The notes under the pieces are model-generated. The model ran no database searches. It was not told the DNA's origin and saw only the letters and a list, made by a program, of their open reading frames with translations. From Opisthocomus hoazin (lineage: Eukaryota > Chordata > Aves > Opisthocomiformes > Opisthocomidae), in contig NC_134415.1 in the NCBI RefSeq assembly GCF_030867145.1, positions 13,432,417 to 13,496,416 of the forward strand: a stretch of DNA of 64,000 nucleotides, written 5' to 3'. Shown piece after piece: positions 24,801-33,180 of this stretch. The position numbers were made by a program, and so were the translations under genes. The stretch's first letter is position 1, and each line of letters begins with the position of its first letter.

Positions 24801-26307
24801 CTGAGATAGTAGTAGCGTGTTACTGCTACCTTTCATTAGACTGCAGAGAGAATGCCCTCCTCCAAGAAGTCCTTGTAGAAAATGCAGAGGGAATGTTCCT
24901 GTGCTTGCTAAAGATATTGAGAAAACTGTTAGAGTTTAAAATCTTAGAAGGAGAGATCAGTGTGTATTTTAACATTGCACACCACTTGTCATTTGTGTGC
25001 TGTGGGATCTGCTGCTTGAGTTACTGTTTTACAGGATGATGCATCCTCGATACTTAGGCTGTGAAGGCTAATGAGCTGTCAGTGTGCCTTTCCAGCCACC
25101 CTTTCCTCTGTGGTTGTTCTCCTCTATGGATTTGCCAGCTGATGTTCCCCTTCCTCTTTTTTATTTTTTTGATATTTGTTGTTGTTGTTGTGGGGCACCT
25201 GCTTTACCAGAGAGAGAGTTCTGGCCTCTAGTTTTTGGAGAAAGCCCAATATAGGTGGCAGGATGGAGAAGTGCATTGTTGGCTCCTGCTCCCTCTGTTA
25301 CTTGCTGTTGCTTAAACCTGTGTCATTTATAGAGCAGTTAAGTTAGAATTATGGAAATCTCTTCCAGCTGTGAGAAGTATCCTTGACAGTGAGAATATGG
25401 TCAGTACTCATTCAGAAAATGGCCTTGAGGGGAAGTGTGTGGATTCACCTGAAGAACATAACCTAGGAGCAGCTGAAGTTGAAGGAAATGTTCCTTTTCC
25501 CCAGGCAGAAACAACTGCTTCTAACAATCTTCCTACAGCAGAGGAAAGTAGGGTAAGTGAACTATTTTCCCATCTTCTACAAAAAGTTCTGAGGTGGTTT
25601 TGAAAGTATCAGATCCTGCAAGTGAAAGCTTTCATCCACCCAGAATGTGTGTGTAGGTAGCCTTCTCTTACCCGTTTTATATTCACATCGTGAATGTTGC
25701 TTTGCTGATTGCCATTTTGGGTGGCAGTGTTTTCAGTCGCTGTGTCCGGGGTGACCTTGGAAGTTGCATGTCTTTTAGAAGAGCAGTGTAGAAATTGCAG
25801 AAATTACTGGGAGGGGAGATCACACTGCAGACAACAAGGTGCCATAGTCTTGATTCACCCAGAAATTAATTTGAAAAAAGAACATTTGATGTCGGCATTT
25901 AAAATAAAAACAACCCTAAACAGCCAAATGAAAGACAAACAGCATGGGTTTTTAAGATCTGTGTACCTTTGGAAAAAGAGCTGTGCAGAGATTGATCTTT
26001 GTCCTCTCTGCTGGTGCAAAGTCAGTTTGTAGCTGAAGCTAATACTTTTGACAAGGGGAGTCTTCAGTTTTGAAGCTTGAATTGGCGTTAAATGACATAT
26101 ATTTATTTCTTTTCATAGAGAGCTCAAGTTTTGGCCGCATCTGCTTCTGGTTTTCCTGGCTTAACACCAAAGTCTGTTCTGAAATCCAGCCTTCACACCG
26201 CAGCCCCAGCAAGTCCCTGTACATCTGCAGGACAATCAGTTACTCCTCCTGTAACAGCAAAGCAACCTAAAGTATCTTTCATGGAAGAGAACACAAATGC
26301 AAAATAG
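883..26307 (+). CDS. AHCTF1: Truncated ELYS nucleoporin, left copy (27 coding exons)
   Basis: ELYS (MEL-28) binds chromatin at the end of mitosis and recruits the Nup107-160 complex to start nuclear pore assembly. It also sits at kinetochores and pores. I recognise it from long matches to vertebrate ELYS, such as [51 protein letters not shown] and [15 protein letters not shown]. Coding exons: 883-1003, 2033-2286, 4476-4656, 5368-5575, 6551-6667, 7648-7732, 11427-11577, 12822-12954, 13042-13223, 13693-13754, 14698-14826, 16605-16695, 16784-16873, 17036-17176, 17957-18061, 18844-18937, 19117-19240, 19353-19409, 20414-20560, 21312-21499, 21671-21815, 21907-22038, 23238-23385, 23470-23620, 24599-24705, 25368-25552, 26119-26307. 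All are bounded by AG and GT, and every junction keeps phase. The total is 3,717 nt, or 1,238 residues plus stop, against about 2,266 in human. Residues 1 to about 498 are the beta-propeller and about 499-1028 the alpha-helical domain. The rest is an acidic, serine-rich tail. Exons 25 and 26 fit by phase but I cannot match them to mammalian ELYS. The start lies in an exon beginning at 877, so an upstream non-coding exon is expected outside the window. Confidence 0.88.
6839..7265 (+). repeat. (AAGGG)n purine microsatellite, left arm
   Basis: About 180 bp of uninterrupted GGGAA pentamers grade into GGGGAA and GGGAGAAAG variants. The array lies in the intron between coding exons 5 and 6. The strand is almost pure purine, so it could form triplex or G-quadruplex structures. 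It creates long spurious open frames (GREGK repeats on one strand, PSLPF on the other). It is the largest length difference between the arms. Confidence 0.98.
8175..9087 (+). mobile_element. CR1 LINE, 5'-truncated, left arm
   Basis: A 235-codon frame (8283-8990) encodes the C-terminal part of CR1 ORF2, with landmarks such as [31 protein letters not shown] and [16 protein letters not shown]. It is followed by the typical CR1 3' end with ATTCTATG-type units near 9066-9087. The 5' part of ORF2 is missing, as in most CR1 copies. It sits in sense orientation in the intron between coding exons 6 and 7, and the right arm has it at the mirrored place. Confidence 0.95.
11920..12417 (+). mobile_element. 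Old CR1 LINE fragment, left arm
   Basis: The sequence shows CR1-like order (CAGATGACAGTAAGGTGGG, then GGTCTGGACAGGCTGGAT, ATGAGATTCAACACGGCCAAG and GTGAGGCCTCACCTTGAAG). The frame is broken and the 3' end is missing. It is more diverged than the CR1 at 8-9 kb and so older. It lies in the intron between coding exons 7 and 8. Confidence 0.85.
22376..22498 (+). other. Candidate in-frame cassette exon (left)
   Basis: A 123-bp open segment is flanked by an acceptor (ggtttag) and a donor (CTGCAG then gtaaaa). It encodes 41 residues including [19 protein letters not shown]. Flanking AHCTF1 exons 22 and 23 meet in phase 0 and the segment is a multiple of three, so inclusion would keep the frame. Mammalian ELYS has no such insert. 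It is open in the right arm too (39929-40051). It may be an alternative exon, a fragment of another gene or chance. Confidence 0.3.
22651..22801 (+). other. Exon-like open segment of unknown origin (left)
   Basis: It follows an AG and ends before gtgtgtg. It is open for 49 codons in the frame reading [18 protein letters not shown] and then [16 protein letters not shown]. Its phase does not fit between ELYS exons 22 and 23. A further short open segment (22868-22929, before gtaagcc) has a compatible incoming phase. I do not recognise the protein. Together they might be exons of another gene captured in this intron. Confidence 0.25.
22741..22846 (+). repeat. 106-bp direct repeat, copy A (left arm)
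   Basis: It matches 25586-25691 with 8 differences in 106 positions and no gap. It lies between AHCTF1 coding exons 22 and 23 and overlaps the end of an exon-like open segment. The pair recurs in the right arm at 39581-39686 and 36737-36842, giving four copies in the window. Confidence 0.9.
24334..24450 (+). other. Exon-like open segment between AHCTF1 exons 24 and 25 (left)
   Basis: A 117-bp segment of 39 codons lies behind a good acceptor (ctttctacag) and ends at GAG before gtagat. It encodes a leucine- and cysteine-rich peptide including [16 protein letters not shown]. Its phase (0/0) does not fit the surrounding ELYS exons (2/2), so it is not a simple ELYS cassette. Unrecognised. Confidence 0.2.
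25586..25691 (+). repeat. 106-bp direct repeat, copy B (left arm)
   Basis: The second copy starts 34 bp after the donor of coding exon 26. The last 45 bases are identical to copy A and the mismatches fall in the first 60. It is either a short dispersed element or a local duplication within the gene. Confidence 0.9.
26305..26307 (+). other. AHCTF1: Premature TAG in left AHCTF1 copy
   Basis: The exon matches vertebrate ELYS around [15 protein letters not shown] and [12 protein letters not shown]. The next codon in mammalian ELYS is TGG (Trp) and here it is TAG. The exon runs nine more bases to a good donor (gtaagc at 26317), so it was once spliced onward. The right arm has the same stop at 36121-36123, so the change predates the inverted duplication or has been shared by gene conversion. 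Confidence 0.8.
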
Positions 26308-26316
26308 ACTGTTGGG

Positions 26317-27145
26317 GTAAGCTGGGCTGTAGTCAGTGATTTTTGTATGAATTTCTAGAGTTCATGTAAAGGTTCTGTAGACTGTGGTTTGATCTATGTT
26401 TTATTTCTTTTTAAGTTTGCCAAACCTCTTCCTATAGAGAATTGGATTTGCACATCAGAATGGCAGACTTGAATTTGGTCAACGCAAGGTTATGTTAGAC
26501 CTCCTGTAGCATCACGTGCCTGCAGGAACACATTCATAAAACCCACCAGTGACCTTGGCGGTTGGTTACGTGGGTGTTGCTAGGAGCTGTGTTCCAATTG
26601 TTCCAAATTGTTCCAAATTGCTAGTTCAGCTTCCCGCTCTAGGCAGCTGTTTTCCCACTTAACGGTTTAGTTTTCTGATGGAAACAGAAGAGGGAGGGGA
26701 CAGAAAAGGGCAAGTGGGTACTGCTTTTTTCAAGGATGGCGTGCCCTTGTTCTGTCTTATTCCGCCTGATGAAACCACGCTCCTACGGTCTTTAGTTCCC
26801 CATAGAAGGCAGGAGGGGGTCGGAGAACGGGTAGGGAGAGCTTCTTGTTTCCGGACATGTTTTCTGGTTCCTTCTGGAGAACTGTTTGAGGGCATTTGCC
26901 TCTTGAAAGCTGGGAGAGGGGGCTCTAAAAGCTCATAGGAACAGTGAGTGAGAATGCTTGGGACAGTCTGGTAAGGAATGAAAAAGGAAGCTTATTTATC
27001 CACCTTTTTTGCTTTGATCATATGTACAAAGAAGCCTATAAATAATTCTTTGGCATTGATTTTGTTATTCCACGGGGGTTTTGTTGTTCTCTACTAAATA
27101 CTGTTGGTACTAAAAAATCAGTTTGATATTTCCCTTTCTTTACAG
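26317..27145 (+). other. Collapsed interval where the large ELYS exons are missing (left)
   Basis: In vertebrate ELYS roughly a thousand codons lie between the SFMEEN-type exon and the last exon. Here only 829 bp separate them and I see no ELYS-like coding sequence. The interval contains a short TTCCAAATTG tandem around 26596-26622 and chance ORFs on both strands. The same interval lies at 35283-36111 in the right arm. An internal deletion before the inverted duplication is the simplest explanation. Confidence 0.65.
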
Positions 27146-27403
27146 AACCACAAGAACACAAGGTTCTTGGTCACCTCCAGCCGTGGAAATAAAATTCGTC
27201 TCTCCTTTTGGAAGTCCTGTGGGTGGAACTAAAAGCAAACAGAAAGAAGCTGCAGACACGGCAGAGAAGACTCTACGGAAGAACAAAAAAAGACTGTCTA
27301 ATTTCCCAAAGCCAGTTGTGCGCCGGAAGATGCTGTAACTCTTTTTAAGTTTATAGTGTACACCACTGTTTGTAAAGTCATCAAAATTGTCTGGATAAAT
27401 AAA
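27146..27403 (+). pseudogene. AHCTF1: Orphan last ELYS exon, left copy
   Basis: An acceptor (tttacag) is followed by a frame encoding TQGSWSPPAVEIKFVSPFGS and ending in RRKML, the characteristic ELYS C-terminus. The stop is at 27336-27338 and a polyadenylation signal AATAAA at 27398-27403, with a second at 27588-27593. It needs an incoming phase-2 exon. The preceding exon (ending 26316) is phase 0 and already carries a stop. The large exons normally between them, which encode most of the disordered AT-hook region, are absent from the 0.8 kb gap. It probably serves as 3' UTR. Splicing from exon 24 (ending 23620, phase 2) would be in frame, but that is only a possibility. Confidence 0.75.
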
Positions 27404-28266
27404 AAGAAAAAATATGTAATTTGGAAGAGGTAATTTATATAAATTATTGTAAAATTTCATAAACAAATGAATTCCATAAGTAACTCCATATGGAGTGTGA
27501 TTTCCTTAGTCACTGCAGTTTTCTATTTTGTTTTAAGAGTTCATACATTTATATAACATGTAAATACAGCTTATTTTAGGAATGTTCAATAAAAATGTAT
27601 ACTTCACGATATGCTTAGTGTCTGACAGCTTTTTGAGGGAAGAGTGGGTTGAGTGGGCTGTATCGCTGCGAAATGTTGCTGTTGGTTTGCAAGAGTTGCT
27701 GATCCTCAGAAGTAAAGCCAAAAGCTTTTGAAGCTTTTTAAAAGTTTGCGTAGCATTCCTATAACAAGTGAAAATTTAAAACAAACTACTTCCAGTTTTA
27801 TAAATGATGTTGGACCTTCTGGCACAAAGAACTGGGCTCACGGTACAAACTGGTCATTCCTCATATGCACGGGTAAGTTGTACTAGACTGAAGTCAGACT
27901 GTAAACAGTTGTATTTGAGGCTGTGCTATATTTCTTTGTATTTGTCTCAAACTTTGGGAAAGCTGCTCCTTAGTTCATAAAACTGAATCATTCCTCAGAC
28001 GTGTCACTATTTTTTACAGTTTGTTGTCAGCGAAAATGAAGTGTAGAGGGGGTGTGATGCTTAGAAGAAGATATCAAATTTAAAGAGATGTTACGCACAT
28101 ACTTTGAAATTTCAGCATTTTGCAGCGAGCTTTGCAAAGAAGCTTTCAGGTAATTGTCTTAAGATATGGTTTCTGACACCACCCTGCGACTCCAAGGTTA
28201 TTGTTTCTTCGTCCATGGTGGTGAAAAAGTAGAGAAAACAGGTAAGTGTGAAAAAGAGCTTAGTTT
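27404..28266. other. 3' flank of left AHCTF1 up to env
   Basis: AT-rich sequence with a second AATAAA at 27588-27593. I recognise no gene. Part of it may be retroviral 3' LTR, but no LTR pair exists to prove it. A small minus-strand ORF with a good start context (CACCATGG) begins near 28174 and encodes 34 residues; it is mirrored at 34212-34316. Confidence 0.5.
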
Positions 28267-30128
28267 ATATTATGCTTACAGCTGAACTTTCAGGTTTAGG
28301 CCGATCTATTGTGTGGACACATTTAACGTCATCGGGAGGTGATGTGGCTATAAACTGCATGTTTGAAACAGTGCATTGGATCAACTGCATAAAGCATGGA
28401 ATGAAACAGGGAAGAAGCAATAACAATGCAACACCACTTAACATCTAAAAAAGAACACGTTTAGCCCATGGGGCACCTGGAAGGCAGGAGAAGCTTCCAG
28501 GTTTGGATGGGGACATGAGCCAGCTTTCATATTCCCAAAGCGATTTCTTTAACAACTTGACCATTATCGTCAATTTTAAACAACAGTTAGAATCGTTCAA
28601 CGTATCACAGATGCCTTCCTCCTCAGCTAGCAGGTAATCGAGAACCATGCGATGTTGGAGTATCTCTGCTTGCAATGGGGTGGCCTGATCTGCCAACGGA
28701 TCAAGGGCACAGGTCGTCTCGTTCATAGTGATTTCTGGGATGGCTTGCAGCTGGATAATTCGACTAAAGTTGTAAATAGGTTCTCAAGCACCACTAATCT
28801 GCTCGTTGGGGTTCCAGGTGGCAGGTCCGTAATGTTGTATGAATCGCTGAGGGGTCCACTCGTCTTTGCCCCAGGTATGTTTGCTTCCACCTACTTTTGA
28901 GGTATCAGTGGACCACCGATTTCATTTGAGATCATCGTATACTTTAACACCTAATCCGTTGCCCTCACCGTCTGTGAGCAGAAAGAACAAGGGGCAGATC
29001 ATCCCCACATAGCACACTCCAGTCCAATTCTTTGGTAATTGCCTGTATGCTTGGTGACCACAAATGCAATACTGACCTTTTAATGCGCAGGTGCCGTTTT
29101 CAGACAGGCCTGTGGGTGTCCATGGTAACTGGCAATACGCAGAGTTATTTATTCCCAGAGGATGGTACACTGATAGGGGTTGAGGGGTAGGTGTCTCGTA
29201 AATGGAAGAGGACCAAGCATCAGTGTCATTAACCCAGGAACAATGAACACTCGTGGTATAGGGTAGTGTGTAATTTTTAGTGGATTTGGGGATATAAATT
29301 CCAGACTGATTAGTGGGAAACCAAAGACTGGAAACCATTTCCTGTGTCCTGCTCGATTTACCCAGGCCCAGCCGGGCCAGCGGGGTACAAGATGCTAGGC
29401 TTTGGACCTAAAGAGGCGACAGTATGCCTGGCCGCCTGCACAGAACAGAAAAGGGGTCAGATTTGAACTTCTCGAGCAATCAACGCGTTTACAACCAGTG
29501 GTGCAATGGTTGCCACAGGTACCAGTCCAGGTGCGCTTGCTGTTTCCCAAGAAAACACCACTCTCTTGTGTTCGGTTTAGGCAATACACACCTTGGGCCG
29601 GCTGTTGTATCGCCCAGGGCTGCGCATCTTTGTGCCAGCAGGAATCACTTTTGGCTTCACTGTAATTACTCACTAATCATTCAGGGGAAATGGGGGCAGC
29701 AGTCCATGGCCAGCTCTCCAGGATGGCTGGACCACCACAAAACCAACAATTGCTGAGGTTAAACTGATGAGCTACTTCAGAACCTAGCGCTATAAACATA
29801 TTTTCCCACTCGTGTCCTGAAGTGGGAAAAGAGAGTTTCCTGTGGGACTAAGGGTGAAGAGAATGGTTGCCCAGAACAGTGCCTGCGATGATGAACTATG
29901 CATCCCACAAATATTAACAAAGCTATAACCATCAATATTACACAAAGAATCAGGATCACCGTCTGTCTTCTTCCCGGCGAAGGCTTTGATTTTGTCCCAT
30001 GGACTTCGTTTGTTAAAGGAAAAGAAGAGAGAAAACATACTCTGTTCCCAGAGAACCGTAATTAAATCAGTATTTAGAAGATGGGACAATCCATCTCGCA
30101 CTACTTTTCTGTTCATTCCTACGGGCAT
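28267..30128 (-). pseudogene. env: Retroviral env remnant, spacer plus left arm
   Basis: A hydrophobic leader lies around 29890-29959. Cysteine-rich surface-unit blocks follow (29395-29673; 28922-29338, with LPKNWTGVCYVG). A transmembrane subunit runs from 28726 down to 28445, with a heptad and immunosuppressive-like region and a Cys-X7-Cys-Cys motif. A hydrophobic anchor (GVALLLLLPCF) follows an in-frame stop. The reading frame is interrupted several times. The portion below 29205 is duplicated in the right arm. Confidence 0.8.
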
Positions 30129-30289
30129 CTTTCACCTTCCAGGTGTATTTATTTACGGGGGTTTTTAGGGCCAGTGGTACGGTTCCCTCGGTGGGTAATT
30201 CTACCAACAGCGGCTGGCCTGGGAAGTGAGAGGGATTACAGGAATGGTCAGGGTCATGAAGATTTGAGCTCATACAAGGGGCTTAAGCT

Positions 30290-30989
30290 GTGATCTTACA
30301 GCATCCATTTACCCCCCATTGATTGTTTACGTAAGTAATTGGGTCCCATATTCGCTCCAACCATTCTGATTCATGGGGCTTAAGGAAACACTTAAGAAGG
30401 CCGTTGTCCTTTCCACCATTCCATTTGCTTGTGGATAATAGGGTGTGTGGAAAACCCACACAATCCCTTCTCCTGCAGCCCAGTCCCAAACGACTTTGGC
30501 CATGAAGTGAGAGCCATTGTGCAATTGTATGGACTGAGGCTTGGGGAGAAAGCTAAACCACGTTTTTAAGGCTTTTACTGTGTTTTCCTTCGTAGCTCAT
30601 GCAAATGCTTCAGCTTGAACTAGACCGGATACTATCTCCAGCTGCACTAACAGACCGTGTTCTCCCTTCGATCTCCGAAAGGGACCAATGTAATCTATTT
30701 GCCAGGCTTCCCAGAGCCCTTTTCCTTGCCTTAAATGTAGGAGGGGTCTCTTCCGAAGGGTGTCTATCTAGGCGGCACTGCTCGCATGCAGCGATGCAGG
30801 TGCGACAGTTCTCTCAGGTGACCAGCCAGCCTCTAGCCCGAGCTTCCCGATAAAGATCCTTAGCTCCGGTGTGCCCCCTCTTGAGGTGTAGTCATTCTAA
30901 CAGTCTTTCCCACTCTTCAGACTCAGGATCACTTGGCAGGGGAGCAAGCCTGGCTAATTCATCTGCCCTGTTGTTCCACCGGTTCCACC
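30290..30989 (-). pseudogene. pol: Integrase remnant (pol)
   Basis: Landmarks are a WQIDYIGPF segment (first catalytic Asp), LHNGSHF and YYPQANGMVER (catalytic Glu kept). In the second motif the Asp before Asn-Gly is replaced by His (codon at 30519-30521), so the D,D,E triad is broken. Internal stops also occur. The C-terminal domain runs towards env with frame breaks. Confidence 0.8.
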
Positions 30990-31879
30990 ATCTGTTTGGT
31001 GGGAAGCTACCCAGCCCTCTGCAAAGTCTCCCTGTTTCCTAATAGTTCATATATCCTGCCATTTCTCCTTTTGTCATACAGGTATTCGATTAACTTCCCG
31101 CCCACTCTGTTCCCAGAATGGAAGCCATCCAATACACCCTTTAAAGACCACGAAAGAGTCAGTGTAGATACAGACGGGCGAGACAGATTGTGCTTCTTGT
31201 TTGAAAACACTCCATACTGCTACTACTTCTCCTTCAGTGATTGTTCTCTGTTTGGTTTTTATCTGTAAGGCAGTGGCTCAATATTTCCATGTTTTGCCTT
31301 CTCGTTTAGCAGAAACATCAGTAAACCAAACATTTTGCAATTGCTCTGAAAATGGGGGAGCCGCCTGCACTACCTTGGGGGGAAGTGCCCCACTTTTGGT
31401 TTGTGAAGCAGCTGCTTCCTGAATAGCCAGGATTTTTGAGGCACCCTCTGAAACCTCAAAAACATCACAGCAATGTTCTAGCTGAGTGCACCATTTCCAC
31501 ATGAAGGCTCGCTGTGCCTCCCTGTCAGCGGGTGGTGTCCCACCCAGCATGGGTTTTATTACCTCAAAGGGACCTCTAAGCACTATCGATTGTTTGCATA
31601 TGGTGCATTTGACTTCTCGCCAGGCTAAGCTCACCACTAATAAACCCTTTTCCCATACAGAGTACCATTTCATGGAGTCCTTAAAGCTTTTCGAGAATAA
31701 AATCCAATAGGTTGAGTGGGTCTCTCAGGGCCCTTTTGCCAAAAATGTGTCAATAAGCCTAACTGGGCAAAGCCCCATTTGGTTTGGGCTGGGTCAGAAG
31801 GATGAATGGGGCCAAGGGCTTGATGGTGAGCAGCCTCAAACACTGACAACTGCAGGGCTTCTTTGTGGAGTGGGGTCCA
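30990..31879 (-). pseudogene. pol: RT connection and RNase H remnant (pol)
   Basis: Open pieces include PIGFYSRKAL (connection domain) and VWFTDVSAKREGKTW, where the first RNase H catalytic Asp is kept. A later broken-frame stretch near 31120-31170 resembles the end of RNase H. Stops and frameshifts separate the pieces. Confidence 0.7.
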
Positions 31880-32790
31880 TGACACTCCTTTTTGTAACAA
31901 ATCAATGATGTCAATGATGGAAATTTGTAACAAATCAATGATGTCAATGATGGAAAAGTCAGGAATATGCTTTCTCCAAAATACAAGCAATCCTCATTCA
32001 TGTTGCAACCCTTTGTTTCAGGCCTTTTTATCTGGTCTAGCGTGGAAAGGGTGTCTTGAGGAATGCACGTCATTCCCCCTTTCCACCAGATTCCCCAAAA
32101 TTGTACCTCATTTGCTGATGCCTGAACCTTTTCGACAGGGATTTTTAGCCCTAAGCCTTCTAAGTGTGAAATGCTTTTGTCCTGCATTGCTTGAACCGTA
32201 TCTGCCTGACTCCTTCCTATTAGCACGTCATCAACATCCTGCTAAAGTTTCACCCCTTCCTCCAAAGGAATCAATTCCAATTCTCGTGCTAAGGCATGGT
32301 GAGCTGGAGCAGGGGAATGCCTGTAACCCTGGGGCAGCCGGGTGAAGGTGAACTGTTGCCCCTCTCCAGTAAATGCAAAGCGCTCTTAGTCTTCGGGTTG
32401 CAAAGGGACCATGAAAAACATGTCTTTATCATCAATAGTTGCCATAATGGGACGATCTTCTTCCTGGATAGATGCTATGAGTTTGGCACAGCGGCTGTTG
32501 ATGGGCCTGAGTTAGCATTAAGCCTCCGAGAGTATACAGTAAGTCTCCATTTCCCATATGGCTTGCGAACAGGCCATACTGGGGAATTAAAAGGGGAGTG
32601 GGTTGGCATACGACTCCCTTTGTTTTTAACTCCTCCAATACTGGAGTGATCCCCTCGCGTGCCCCTAAAGGTAGTGGACAGGGCTTAGTGTTTGTTAGTT
32701 GAGAAGGCGGTAACAAGGGTGCAGCATGTAACAGCCGTGCATCTATCGACAGGGTCGAAACGCCCATTTCCTCCCTTCATCGTCAGTCCA
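31880..32790 (-). pseudogene. pol: Reverse transcriptase remnant (pol)
   Basis: It begins with the PLPLGAREGI motif, then has RLPQG around 32330-32341, LGLKIPVEKVQ and a GIWWKGGM segment typical of the RT thumb side. The catalytic box reads Asp-Val-Asp-Asp (32227-32238) where Tyr/Phe-X-Asp-Asp is expected, and a stop lies two codons before it. Several frame changes also occur. It ends near a 33-bp in-frame tandem duplication at 31891-31956. Non-functional. Confidence 0.8.
31891..31956 (-). repeat. 33-bp tandem duplication in pol
   Basis: Two perfect adjacent copies of a 33-bp unit (31891-31923 and 31924-31956) encode an 11-residue duplicated IIDIIDLLQ-type segment. In frame, and located near the end of the RT remnant. 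Confidence 0.95.
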
Positions 32791-32920
32791 CACTTTACCT
32801 TTCAGAACATCAAGCCCTAAAAGGTTAAGTGGGAATGGCCCTACAACCATTGTTACCGGAGCGACCACATCTTCCCGGGGCAACCGCAAACCGACAGCAG
32901 CTAATATTCATGCTTGAACA

Positions 32921-33180
32921 TTACCAAAAGTGTCTGCGACAAACATACACAGCTTTGTAGACAAAGTTAATGCCGCTTTGCACTGCACCTTCTGTTTTAA
33001 TAGCGGAGATTTGAGCTCCAGTATCTACCAGAAATGTTATTGACGCTAGCTTAGGCTCCACAAAGCAAGTAATTACTAGGTCACCGCGGTGGCTTTCAGT
33101 GAGCTGTCTGAGATATACCCACCATTTGCCCCCCCGCTCACTACCACGGTGGGAAGGGATCAGTTTCCCATTACAGTGTA
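32921..33180 (-). pseudogene. pro: Retroviral aspartic protease remnant
   Basis: An open stretch contains the catalytic motif LVDTGAQ, with the Asp-Thr-Gly codons at 33017-33025, followed by ISAI. The flap and C-terminal region are not clear. Its upstream side is lost at the palindrome junction, so no gag-pro boundary remains. The local motif is intact but the gene is not. Confidence 0.75.

Larger units (their letters stand above)
1..29205 (+). repeat. Left arm of giant inverted repeat (palindrome)
   Basis: The whole stretch is matched in reverse complement by 33181-62288. Paired coordinates add to 62386 next to the spacer, 62428 over the 3' half of the gene, 62421-62427 through its middle, 62423 around 8-12 kb, 62298 around 5 kb and 62289 at the outer end. 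The arms are therefore collinear, with only small indels plus one larger step at the purine array. Identity is about 99% by eye; for example, I count about six substitutions and one 3-bp indel in the first 740 bases. The first base of the window still aligns, so the arm extends further left than can be seen. Contents in order are 5' flank, a truncated AHCTF1 copy on the plus strand, its 3' flank and the 3' end of a retroviral env. Confidence 0.97.
28267..33180 (-). mobile_element. Class I endogenous retrovirus, defective, truncated
   Basis: In minus-strand order it shows protease, reverse transcriptase, connection/RNase H, integrase, env surface unit and transmembrane subunit, ending after the env tail near 28267. 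Class I (gamma/epsilon-like) is suggested by the LGAREGI...LEEL start of RT and a gamma-type env. There is no gag, primer site or 5' LTR, because the sequence is cut at the palindrome junction. I could not find a 3' LTR with confidence in 27.6-28.3 kb. There are many stops and frame breaks. Confidence 0.9.
29206..33180. other. Palindrome spacer made of defective retrovirus
   Basis: This is the only sequence between the two arms. It reads as one stretch of class I endogenous retrovirus on the minus strand, in the order protease, reverse transcriptase, RNase H, integrase, env leader and surface unit. It continues without interruption into the env part of the left arm at 29205. At the other edge it is cut off within the protease region and abuts an inverted env at 33181. 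I see no host gene in it. Confidence 0.9.

Noticed and set aside
26659-26938. ORFs of 78-86 codons in the collapsed ELYS interval
   Set aside because: Neither strand resembles the missing ELYS exons or any family I know; probably chance.
27500-28266. Retroviral 3' LTR next to the env tail
   Set aside because: An LTR is expected here, but I see no clear polypurine tract, TG...CA ends or partner LTR, so I did not annotate one.
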